From: Bacteriovoracaceae bacterium UBA6261
GTDB taxonomy: Bacteria > Bdellovibrionota > Bacteriovoracia > Bacteriovoracales > Bacteriovoracaceae
Direction: 5' to 3'
NCBI GenBank assembly: GCA_002440825.1
Contig: DJVH01000093.1
Span: forward strand, 1-8,351
DNA: 8,351 bases
Shown in pieces: positions 1 through 5,952 of this stretch. Made by a program: the position numbers and the translations under genes. The notes beneath the pieces are model-generated. The model worked only from the letters and a program-made list of their open reading frames with translations. It was not told the DNA's origin and searched no databases. The stretch's first letter is position 1. Each line of letters opens with the position of its first letter.

Positions 1-920
1 CTGGTATCACTCAATCTCTTATGTGGAGAGCGATCGATCCGGCAACTGGTAAACTTGTTTACCCGAACTTCATCGAAACAGTTGTCAAAATCATCCCGAT
101 GTACTGGGTACGCGCTTTCGGTGGGACTTTTGTTCTTATCTCGTTCTTAATGATGATTTACAACCTTTACATGACAATGAAAAAAGGGTCTGTAGGCAAA
201 GAACAAGTTTACGAAGCTTACGCTCTTGATGATTCAAGCATTGAAAAAGGTGCAGACTCACATAGAAAACTTGAAGGTCTTCCAATGGTTTTCTCTGTGC
301 TATCTTTGATTGCGATCCTTGTTGGTTCAGCAATCGAAATCGTGCCTTCAATTCTTTCTACAAACTATGTTACAAAAATCCCGACTGTAAAACCGTACAC
401 TCCACTTGAACTTCTTGGACGTGACGTTTACGTTCGCGAAGGTTGTTACCTGTGCCACTCTCAACAAGTTCGTCCGATGGCCCACGAAGCTCTTCGTTAT
501 GGTAAGAACTCTGAAGCCGGCGAATTTATCTACGATCACCCGTTCCAATGGGGATCTAAGAGAACTGGTCCGGATCTGGCCCGCGTTGGCGGAAAGTATC
601 CAAATATGTGGCACTACCGTCACATGATTAACCCTCGCGATGTAACTCCACAATCGATTATGCCAAACTACAAATGGCTTGTTGAAAACACTCTTGTGAC
701 CGGTACTCTTCAGGCAAAAATGAAGGCCATGAAAACTCTTGGCGTTCCTTATACAGATGAAGAAATTGCTAATGGTGTGGCAACTGCCGGCGCTCAGGCA
801 AAAGTGATCACTGAAGACCTTATGAAGTCTGGTGTTCCTGCTGAAGTTGGTGACAAAGAACTTGTTGCCCTCATCGCTTACCTGCAAAGAATCGGTGTTG
901 ACTACGGAAGCGTGAAGTAA
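1..920 (+). CDS. ccoNO: cbb3-type cytochrome c oxidase, fused CcoN-CcoO subunit (5' partial, C-terminal part)
   Basis: This is the end of the catalytic/haem c subunit of the cbb3 high-affinity terminal oxidase, which reduces O2 to water at the cytoplasmic membrane. The reading frame is open to the left edge (first full codon at base 3). Residues coded before and after the ATG at 21 (GITQSLMWRA, then an aromatic/hydrophobic helix to about base 175) match the last transmembrane helix of CcoN. With no stop codon the frame continues through a charged linker (about 175-280) into CcoO: a membrane helix at about 285-350, a haem c site CYLCH at 444-458, the CcoO-typical SQQVRPM and a likely axial Met in MPNYKWL (about 660-680). 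CcoN and CcoO are separate genes in most proteobacteria; fused forms are known in Bacteroidetes and some Bdellovibrio relatives. The ATG at 21 is therefore an internal Met, not the start. Most of CcoN, including its haem b and CuB ligands, lies outside the window. Confidence 0.93.
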   Translation, partial: GITQSLMWRAIDPATGKLVYPNFIETVVKIIPMYWVRAFGGTFVLISFLMMIYNLYMTMKKGSVGKEQVYEAYALDDSSIEKGADSHRKLEGLPMVFSVLSLIAILVGSAIEIVPSILSTNYVTKIPTVKPYTPLELLGRDVYVREGCYLCHSQQVRPMAHEALRYGKNSEAGEFIYDHPFQWGSKRTGPDLARVGGKYPNMWHYRHMINPRDVTPQSIMPNYKWLVENTLVTGTLQAKMKAMKTLGVPYTDEEIANGVATAGAQAKVITEDLMKSGVPAEVGDKELVALIAYLQRIGVDYGSVK

Positions 921-930
921 GGAGAAAAGT

Positions 931-1110
931 ATGCACAAAGAAGTTTTAAGTCACTGGGATCAACCAATTTTTCCGATTGTGGCCTTAATCATTTTTCTCG
1001 TGTGCTTTGCTGTCTACATTTACTGGACATATAAGAAGTCGAATAAAAAGTATTACGAAGAATCATCACAAATCGTATTAGAAGACGGAGTTAAGCATGA
1101 GCGACAATAA
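931..1110 (+). CDS. ccoQ: cbb3 oxidase small subunit CcoQ/FixQ
   Basis: A 59-residue single-span membrane protein, the small accessory subunit that stabilises the cbb3 complex. It starts at ATG 931 behind a good ribosome binding site (AAGGAG at 919-924, overlapping the ccoNO stop). A hydrophobic helix covers about residues 13-32, followed by basic residues (YKKSNKK) and the FixQ-like tail IVLEDG. Position between CcoO and CcoP matches the usual N-O-Q-P order. The end of the gene overlaps ccoP by 14 bases. Identification rests on size, topology, the short tail motif and location, because the family is poorly conserved. Confidence 0.85.
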   Translation: MHKEVLSHWDQPIFPIVALIIFLVCFAVYIYWTYKKSNKKYYEESSQIVLEDGVKHERQ

Positions 1111-1690
1111 TAACAACGACCTTCACCTTGAAGAAGGTGAAAAAAAGATCCTTATGGATCACAACTATGACGGGATTCACGAATTGGATAACCCGCTTCC
1201 ATCATGGTGGAAATTCCTTTTCTATATTGGAATCGCCTTTGGTGTTTTCTATTTCATTCTTTATCAAATCATGGGGGCGCCAAGCCTTCGTGATGAATTT
1301 AAAACAGACTGGGCTCAAATCCAGACTATGCAGGAAAAGTTCAACGCTGCTAACGGTGCTTTCGATGCTGCTAAGTACGAAGCGATTGTTAAAGCAGACG
1401 GTGTGAAAAAAGGTGAAGCAGTCTTTGCAACGAACTGTGTACCTTGTCACAAAGAAAAAGGTGCCGGCGATATCGGTCCAAACCTTTCTGACGAGTACTG
1501 GATCAACACAAAAGGAACTCCAGAAACAAACTATCCGATTGTCTTCAACGGTGTTCCTGATAAAGGTATGCCGACTTGGTCAGCAACTCTGAGCAATGAT
1601 GAGATCTACCAGGTTGTTTCTTACGTTCAGACTCTGCACAACACTCACACTCCTGGCGGTAAAGAGCCTCAAGGAAACAAGGTTGAGTAA
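1097..1690 (+). CDS. ccoP: cbb3 oxidase subunit CcoP/FixP, single-haem form
   Basis: A membrane-anchored cytochrome c subunit that passes electrons from soluble c-type cytochromes or the bc1 complex into the oxidase. It has 197 residues. The N-terminal FixP motif (DHNYDGIHELDNPLPSWW, residues 21-38) leads into a membrane helix (about 38-58). One periplasmic cytochrome c domain follows, with the haem site CVPCH at 114-118 and a probable axial Met at 158 (GMPTW). Classical proteobacterial CcoP is about 290-310 residues with two CxxCH sites; only one is present here, as in Bacteroidetes-type enzymes. The start ATG 1097 has GGAG at 1087-1090 with a 6-base spacer and lies inside the end of ccoQ, suggesting translational coupling. 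Confidence 0.94.
   Translation: MSDNNNNDLHLEEGEKKILMDHNYDGIHELDNPLPSWWKFLFYIGIAFGVFYFILYQIMGAPSLRDEFKTDWAQIQTMQEKFNAANGAFDAAKYEAIVKADGVKKGEAVFATNCVPCHKEKGAGDIGPNLSDEYWINTKGTPETNYPIVFNGVPDKGMPTWSATLSNDEIYQVVSYVQTLHNTHTPGGKEPQGNKVE
1671..1685 (+). promoter_or_regulatory. Ribosome binding site and TTG start of the DsbD/TauE-like gene
   Basis: AAGGA at 1671-1675 is followed 7 bases later by TTG at 1683-1685, in frame with the membrane protein that ends at 2393. An in-frame ATG exists at 1596, but starting there would add about 29 residues that lie wholly inside ccoP and look like a shadow of it. The TTG gives MSNWFTSDLAF, directly ahead of the first membrane helix. The start therefore decides a short 8-base overlap (TTGAGTAA) with the ccoP stop. 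Confidence 0.75.
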
Positions 1691-2393
1691 TTGGTTTACG
1701 AGTGATTTAGCATTTCTCCCCTGGGTCTCGCTTTTAGCGGGGCTTGGGGGCTCTTTACACTGCGTAGGAATGTGCGGTGGTCTCGTGACTGCGACTTGCC
1801 AGAAATCCAATGATGTCGCCCGCTATCAAGTGGGTCGTTTGATTGGCTATTTAACACTTGGTTTTTTTGCCGGACTTCTTGGAAAAATTTTTACTGTTCA
1901 ACAGAACAATCCCAAAATGACTTTGATTCCTGGCCTTATTCTTGGCGGTTTATTTTTATTTTGGGGAATTCAAAATTACCGTGGAAAAAAGGCAGAACTT
2001 CCTGCTCCTAAATTTGTGAGTCAGCTGTACACAAAACTTTTTTCTGTTCTGGTGGCAAAAAACAAAAATTTCAGCCGTTCATTTTTCACAGGACTTCTTT
2101 CTATTCTTCTTCCTTGCGGTCTTCTCTATGGCGTCGTTTTAGGCGTAGCGGCCTTCGAACATTCTTTTCATGCTTTGTTTACGATGTTTTTTTTCTGGCT
2201 CGGTACACTTCCAGCGATGATGCTCGCTCCTTCCATCGTACAAAAAATATTGAGACCATTAAAAATGCGTCTGCCAAAAACTTATGCCATCAGCCTCATT
2301 CTCATTGGGTGTTTAACAATCTCTTATCGCGTGTTTCGCTTCCAGGAAATTCAAAAATATTCTGCGCCAAAACAGGAACTCAACTGTCATTAG
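1683..2393 (+). CDS. DsbD_2/TauE-SafE-like membrane protein, likely cbb3 oxidase biogenesis
   Basis: A 236-residue inner-membrane protein with about six hydrophobic helices. The first helix carries the family signature GSLHCVGMCGG (about residues 20-30), and the fourth holds LPCGLLYG. Conserved cysteines in helices 1 and 4 are typical of the DsbD/CcdA-related group annotated as 'sulfite exporter TauE/SafE family' or COG2836. In other bacteria, members of this group often sit beside cbb3 oxidase and copper-handling genes, and a role in copper or thiol delivery during oxidase assembly is inferred from that. The substrate is not visible in the sequence. The gene uses a TTG start overlapping the ccoP stop by 8 bases, so it is the last gene of the cco operon seen here. 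None of ccoG, ccoH, ccoI or ccoS follows it. Confidence 0.82.
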   Translation: MSNWFTSDLAFLPWVSLLAGLGGSLHCVGMCGGLVTATCQKSNDVARYQVGRLIGYLTLGFFAGLLGKIFTVQQNNPKMTLIPGLILGGLFLFWGIQNYRGKKAELPAPKFVSQLYTKLFSVLVAKNKNFSRSFFTGLLSILLPCGLLYGVVLGVAAFEHSFHALFTMFFFWLGTLPAMMLAPSIVQKILRPLKMRLPKTYAISLILIGCLTISYRVFRFQEIQKYSAPKQELNCH

Positions 2394-2557
2394 TTTATTA
2401 TCTCATTGCTTTTTCAAAACAATTTTACTGCTAAAAACTCCACAAATTTTGCTGATGAGGCAATACTGACTTTAATCAGTTTATCAAAATATAACTTATC
2501 TTAACCTTTTCTGAACCGATGAGCGGGATACTTTTAAAAAACAACTGAGAGATCATT
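2394..2557. other. Intergenic region between the cco operon and the chemotaxis gene
   Basis: This 164-base AT-rich gap has no convincing coding frame and no classic hairpin-plus-T-run terminator. Two overlapping weak inverted repeats can be seen. CTGAT (2452-2456) pairs with ATCAG (2475-2479) and can extend, past a 5-base bulge, by ATTTTG (2446-2451) with CAAAAT (2485-2490). ACTGA (2465-2469) pairs with TCAGT (2476-2480). The two share the right arm and so exclude each other. They may end cco transcription weakly or be chance. Confidence 0.35.
2496..2522 (+). promoter_or_regulatory. Possible flagellar/chemotaxis (sigma-28-like) promoter, weak
   Basis: ACCGATGA at 2515-2522 matches 6 of 8 bases of the sigma-28 (FliA) -10 element GCCGATAA, 35 bases ahead of the start codon of the chemotaxis gene. 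The matching -35 position (about 2496-2503, TTATCTTA) fits the TAAAGTTT consensus poorly. I list it because of the gene it precedes. A housekeeping promoter, or one from farther upstream, is just as possible. Confidence 0.22.
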
Positions 2558-3994
2558 ATGTTTATTACACTTGTTGTCTTGTTCCTTGCTGCTACTTCTA
2601 CTGCATCGTTTGCTTTCCACACTGGAAGAAGAATGAATAAGACAAAAACTATTCTTGCTCCGCTGGAAGATATCAGTACAGATCTCGTAGGATCAGCAGA
2701 GCAAATTCAGACGGTCTCGCGAGACTTGAAAAAAGCTTCTGAAGATCAGATGGATACTCTCAATTCAACAGTGGCCTGCTCGAATGAAATTTCATCAATG
2801 ATGATGAGAACGCAGGATCACACCATCGCTCTCGATGAAGAAGCTCAACAGCTGAGCACTATGACCAGAGAGGGAAATAATATTGTGAAAGAAATGGTTT
2901 CAACAAGTCTGGAAATCAAAGAAGGAAGTGAGCAGTTCAAAGCAGAGATGGAAAAAAATCTGGATGAACTTTATGGAACTCTACACTTAATTAAAAATAT
3001 TTCTGAAAAAACAAAGCTTATTAACGACATCGTCTTTCAAACTAAACTTCTTTCTTTCAATGCTTCGGTTGAAGCCGCCCGCGCCGGTGAAGCTGGTAAA
3101 GGTTTTTCAGTCGTGGCAGAAGAAATTGGAAAACTGGCAAAAATGAGCGGACACACAGCTGATGAAATTACCAAAATTGTGGAGCTCAGCACTCGTTCCA
3201 TTGACGAAGCCCTGGCCAATACAAAAAAGAGAACTGAGCAGTTGATGGAAGCATCTCTTCATAAGAATGAAGTCGGTTATACTTCAACCAAACATTGTGA
3301 ACAGGTGTTCAGTGAAATTTCTGATAAGATTAGCTATGTCAGCTCGACAATTAAAGAAATTGCCCTGGCGACTAAAGAACAATCCATTGGAGTCCAGGAG
3401 CTGGACGTGGCCATTCTAAAATTGCAGGAGATGGCCGACAGAAACAATCTCGTCGCTTCTCAATCAACTGAGCAGGCCCACGAATTTGAAAAACAAACGG
3501 CCAATCTGATCCGGATGCACGCAGAGCTGAGTGAATTAAATGTCTTCAAGCGCGAAGGTGTGAGATATCAGAAATTTATCTGGAATGATAAACTGGAGCT
3601 TGGGGTTCACCAGATGGATGATGAACACAAAGTTCTTATTGAAAGAATCAATGCTTTTATCACGTCTCTGGAAAAACAACATGTGCAAACCGACAAAGAA
3701 AGTCTGCTGCGGGCCTTTAATGCTCTCGCTTCCTTTACTGTCGAACACTTTGAGCATGAAGAGCGCTACATGCAGTCGATCGATTATCCTCAATATAGTT
3801 CACATAAAAAAATTCATGAAAACCTTGTTAATCAAGTGGGTATTTATGGAGAGCAGATCAAAAGCAACACACTTAACGAAAAGAAAATCGTTTCGTTTTT
3901 ACGCAACTGGCTTCTTTCACACATCATGGGCGTAGATATGCAATATTCCGCTCATTCAAGAACGCGCACTAACAAATCAAAGCGCGCTGCTTAA
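2558..3994 (+). CDS. Methyl-accepting chemotaxis-type signalling protein with C-terminal bacteriohemerythrin domain
   Basis: A 478-residue protein likely to signal O2 or redox state to a CheA/CheW pathway. Residues 1-20 form a single hydrophobic N-terminal helix. No periplasmic sensor domain and no clear HAMP follow; a long coiled coil starts almost at once. The signalling hairpin tip is at about 158-194 (DIVFQTKLLSFNASVEAARAG, then KGFSVVAEEIGKLA), matching the canonical MCP core with some substitutions. The C-terminal domain (about 340-466) is hemerythrin, with all seven expected diiron ligands: H357, H397, E401, H416, H420, H455 and D460, in the motifs DDEH, HFEHEE, HKKIH and HIMGVD. Hemerythrins bind O2 at a non-haem diiron site; fusion to MCPs is known (DcrH of Desulfovibrio). 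There is no CheR-binding NWETF tail; the end is basic (KSKRAA). Start ATG 2558 has a weak GAGAG ribosome site. Confidence 0.93.
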   Translation: MFITLVVLFLAATSTASFAFHTGRRMNKTKTILAPLEDISTDLVGSAEQIQTVSRDLKKASEDQMDTLNSTVACSNEISSMMMRTQDHTIALDEEAQQLSTMTREGNNIVKEMVSTSLEIKEGSEQFKAEMEKNLDELYGTLHLIKNISEKTKLINDIVFQTKLLSFNASVEAARAGEAGKGFSVVAEEIGKLAKMSGHTADEITKIVELSTRSIDEALANTKKRTEQLMEASLHKNEVGYTSTKHCEQVFSEISDKISYVSSTIKEIALATKEQSIGVQELDVAILKLQEMADRNNLVASQSTEQAHEFEKQTANLIRMHAELSELNVFKREGVRYQKFIWNDKLELGVHQMDDEHKVLIERINAFITSLEKQHVQTDKESLLRAFNALASFTVEHFEHEERYMQSIDYPQYSSHKKIHENLVNQVGIYGEQIKSNTLNEKKIVSFLRNWLLSHIMGVDMQYSAHSRTRTNKSKRAA

Positions 3995-4007
3995 TTCAAT
4001 TCCCGGC

Positions 4008-4038
4008 ACCTCCATTGCTTCATAAAAGCTATGGAGGT
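4008..4038 (+). promoter_or_regulatory. Strong hairpin hiding the Shine-Dalgarno of the downstream gene
   Basis: ACCTCCAT (4008-4015) is perfectly complementary to ATGGAGGT (4031-4038). Inside these arms, after one T-T mismatch, GCTT (4017-4020) pairs with AAGC (4026-4029) around a 5-base loop CATAA. The right arm contains GGAGGT (4033-4038), the ribosome binding site for ATG 4043, so in RNA the site would be fully paired with an exact anti-Shine-Dalgarno. The structure starts 13 bases after the stop of the preceding gene. It is not followed by a run of T, which argues against a plain terminator. It could act as a thermosensor-like or protein-controlled translation switch, or block ribosomes on read-through transcripts. 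Confidence 0.7.
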
Positions 4039-4042
4039 CTTT

Positions 4043-4351
4043 ATGCCTAAAAAAGAAGAAAAAGAGTTTGAAAAAGAATTAAACGAAGAAGTGGACAAGA
4101 AAAAAATTTTAGTCTCAGAAGAAGATTTCACTCGTCTCGCCAATCCCAAAAAAAAGCATCACACTCAACTTCCGGATGAAGTCGCTTTCGACGACGAAAA
4201 TGAGACTAATTTAGAGGAAACTTTGATCGGTATGGAATACGATCTTGATCCGCGCGATGATGACTGGAGTGAAGAAGACGAAACAGATCTTGAAGATCTG
4301 GGGAAAGATGAGAACTTTCCGAATGAACCGAGTCTTCATCCCAATCCGTAA
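4043..4351 (+). CDS. Small acidic protein of unknown function
   Basis: A 102-residue highly charged protein with no membrane helix, cysteine or recognised domain. The N-terminal third mixes Lys and Glu (MPKKEEKEFEKEL) and looks helical. Residues about 48-92 are dominated by Asp/Glu (for example DPRDDDWSEEDETD) and are probably disordered. An in-frame ATG at 4031 also exists, but it lies within the ribosome binding site; the ATG at 4043 has GGAGGT 4 bases upstream and is preferred. The gene ends 6 bases before alkB, so the two are probably co-transcribed and coupled. Acidic tails can mimic DNA or bind basic partners, but nothing here shows that. The protein might be specific to this lineage. 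Confidence 0.72.
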   Translation: MPKKEEKEFEKELNEEVDKKKILVSEEDFTRLANPKKKHHTQLPDEVAFDDENETNLEETLIGMEYDLDPRDDDWSEEDETDLEDLGKDENFPNEPSLHPNP

Positions 4352-4357
4352 AGAAAA

Positions 4358-4963
4358 ATGTATTTGCCAGGTCTGCTTGATTTAGAAGAAGAAAATATTC
4401 TTCCACGCGATGGAGTAGTCTCCTATTTTTTTCCTTTTTACAATGAAGAAGAATCTCAAAGATATTATGAAGAACTGATGTCCACGATAGAGTGGAAACA
4501 GGATCGCATGAAAATGTACGATAAGATTCTTCCGCTCCCCAGACTCACCTGTTTTTATAATTCCCGATCTGACTGGCCCCAGCTTCTGCTGAAAATGAAA
4601 GAAGACGTGGAACGACAGACAGGTTTTCAATTCAACAGCGTTCTTCTTAATCTTTACAGAGACGAAAAAGATCATGTCTCCTGGCACTCAGACCGGGGTA
4701 CCTATGAAGATACAAAGATTATTGCTTCACTTTCACTCGGAGAAGAACGCAATTTTCAACTCAAGCACAAAACAGACAAAACGCTTAAGGTCATTACTCT
4801 TGGCCTGAAGCCAGGATCACTGATTGTCATGAATGATATTCAAAGGCATTGGTATCATCGGGTGGCGAAAACAACTCAAAAGAAGGCACCACGGATCAAT
4901 CTCACCTTTCGGAAAATTGATTCGAATTTACCGGTGACCTACGATAAAGATTTAGTCGAATAA
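4358..4963 (+). CDS. alkB: AlkB-family alkylated-DNA repair dioxygenase (2-oxoglutarate/Fe(II))
   Basis: A 201-residue enzyme expected to remove methyl groups from 1-methyladenine and 3-methylcytosine in DNA or RNA by oxidation, using Fe(II), O2 and 2-oxoglutarate. The iron ligands are visible as WHSDRG (H110, D112) and the second His of HWYHRV (H167). The 2-oxoglutarate contacts are N98 and Y100 in LNLYRD and the two arginines of RINLTFR (R179, R185). PRLTCFY (61-67) matches the substrate-side motif. The motifs resemble the ALKBH2/ALKBH3 branch more than E. coli AlkB. Length is normal for a single-domain member. The start ATG 4358 follows the preceding stop by 6 bases with only a poor ribosome site (AAAGAAA), which suggests dependence on translation of the acidic gene. 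The 3' end overlaps the opposite-strand gene by 12 bases. Confidence 0.93.
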   Translation: MYLPGLLDLEEENILPRDGVVSYFFPFYNEEESQRYYEELMSTIEWKQDRMKMYDKILPLPRLTCFYNSRSDWPQLLLKMKEDVERQTGFQFNSVLLNLYRDEKDHVSWHSDRGTYEDTKIIASLSLGEERNFQLKHKTDKTLKVITLGLKPGSLIVMNDIQRHWYHRVAKTTQKKAPRINLTFRKIDSNLPVTYDKDLVE

Positions 4964-5461
4964 GCTGCACACATCTTCAAGATGGGCACCTAAGTGATTG
5001 CGAAAAAATATATCATCTTCAAATTTAAGCACACTCATTTTCTCTACAAATGTCCCCGGTGTAAAAGGATGATCCGGATGGCCCCAGCTGACTCTGGCCA
5101 GAACGTGGGCATTGCCGCCCTTCCCTGATTCTCTTTGAAGAATTTGAACACGAAGCTCACGTGCCACGGTCGGACCTTCTTCTTTGCTGACTTTTTTGGC
5201 AAGCTCGCCAAGTCCTTTTCTCAGAGTTTCATTCTTTATCTTAATCGCTTCTTTAATGCCTTTTTCAATGGCGAGAACACGCAACTCTGTCGGTGAAAGC
5301 ATCTCGGCTTTTAATGGTGTGTCGAAATAGCGGTATCCAAAACTGTCCAGTGTCTGAAGGATATAACGATTGAATACATCCGCATGCGAATAAGCTTCCT
5401 GCACATTGTGCATTTTGTTTGTGATGATTGATTCGTTTTCTTCTACTGTATGTTTTGTCAT
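4952..5461 (-). CDS. Conserved-looking hypothetical protein, function unknown
   Basis: A 169-residue, probably cytoplasmic protein that I do not recognise. No signal peptide, membrane helix or nucleotide-binding motif is visible. The middle (about 55-115) is a helical, charged segment rich in Lys/Glu; the C-terminal part (about 115-160, with VSWGHPDHPFTPGTFVEKM) looks more like a compact fold with several His and aromatic residues. The start ATG (5461-5459) has GAGG at 5470-5467, overlapping the trxC stop, and an 8-base gap (5469-5462) separates it from trxC. It is therefore very likely in one operon with trxC, and a redox-related role is possible only by association. Its coding end overlaps the end of alkB, leaving no room for a terminator between the two genes. 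Confidence 0.75.
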   Translation of the reverse strand: MTKHTVEENESIITNKMHNVQEAYSHADVFNRYILQTLDSFGYRYFDTPLKAEMLSPTELRVLAIEKGIKEAIKIKNETLRKGLGELAKKVSKEEGPTVARELRVQILQRESGKGGNAHVLARVSWGHPDHPFTPGTFVEKMSVLKFEDDIFFRNHLGAHLEDVCSLFD

Positions 5462-5469
5462 CGGTGCCT

Positions 5470-5952
5470 CTAAAAATATTTGCTGATCCAGTCTGTAAAA
5501 AGATTCAAAGGAAAAGCCCCCGATTCTCTCGCGACTTCTTTTCCATTTTTAAAAATCATCAGGGTGGGAATACCACGGATGTGAAGACGATTTGAAATCG
5601 CCGCGTGCTCCTCGGTATTCACTTTAATAAAAACCATCTTCCCCTCGCCAAAACGTGAAGCGGCCTCAAACGTTGGAGCAAACTGTCTACAGGGACCGCA
5701 CCACGGTGCCCAGAAATCGACGACTACCGGCAATGAAGATTTTGCAATGACGCTGTCGAATCCCTGCTCGTCCACTTCGGACACATAAGCATGAAAGGCC
5801 AGAACTCCGCCGCATTTTCCGCAGACTCCATTGGAGTTCACAAGTTTGCTGGTGAGAACTTTGTTCACAGCATGACATTTCTTACAACTAGTGAATGTAA
5901 AATTTTGTGTTTCCATAGGTAGATCATAAATCAACTTTTGCGACTCTTCCAT
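5470..5952 (-). CDS. trxC: Thioredoxin 2 (TrxC type, N-terminal zinc ribbon)
   Basis: A 160-residue cytoplasmic protein disulfide reductase. An N-terminal zinc-ribbon has paired cysteines CKKC (23-26) and CGKC (44-47). The thioredoxin fold follows, with the active site WCGPC (84-88), the strand VVVDFWAP before it and the cis-proline loop GIPT (127-130). This layout is diagnostic of TrxC rather than TrxA; in E. coli TrxC is induced by OxyR under peroxide stress and its zinc centre tunes redox behaviour. The start is uncertain: ATG at 5952 has a weak GGAA upstream and gives 12 extra residues compared with ATG at 5916, which has no visible ribosome site but gives a more usual TrxC N terminus. 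It heads a two-gene unit and is divergent from the TPR gene. Confidence 0.92.
   Translation of the reverse strand: MEESQKLIYDLPMETQNFTFTSCKKCHAVNKVLTSKLVNSNGVCGKCGGVLAFHAYVSEVDEQGFDSVIAKSSLPVVVDFWAPWCGPCRQFAPTFEAASRFGEGKMVFIKVNTEEHAAISNRLHIRGIPTLMIFKNGKEVARESGAFPLNLFTDWISKYF

Noticed and set aside
20..920. Treating the first gene as a stand-alone CcoO starting at ATG 21
   Set aside because: The frame is open upstream of 21 and codes for CcoN-like residues both before and after this Met.
348..938. Long open frame on the - strand (196 codons) opposite ccoO
   Set aside because: It lies wholly antisense to a well-supported oxidase gene; the translation has no recognisable domain.
1596..1682. 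Longer start (ATG 1596) for the DsbD/TauE-like protein
   Set aside because: The extra residues are entirely within ccoP in another frame, there is no good ribosome site, and TTG 1683 has one at ideal spacing.
2474..2490. FNR/ANR-type site (TTGAT-N4-ATCAA) in the gap before the chemoreceptor
   Set aside because: The sequence AATCAGTTTATCAAA has two ATCA copies in the same orientation, not the inverted half sites needed.
4008..4042. The 4008-4038 hairpin as a simple rho-independent terminator
   Set aside because: The stem is followed by CTTTATG rather than a run of T, and the right arm is the next gene's ribosome site; a translational role fits better, though partial termination cannot be excluded.
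4972..4984. Short palindrome CATCTTCAAGATG near the convergent gene ends as a bidirectional terminator
   Set aside because: It is within coding sequence of the - strand gene, offers only about 4 stable pairs once a loop is allowed, and lacks T runs on either side.
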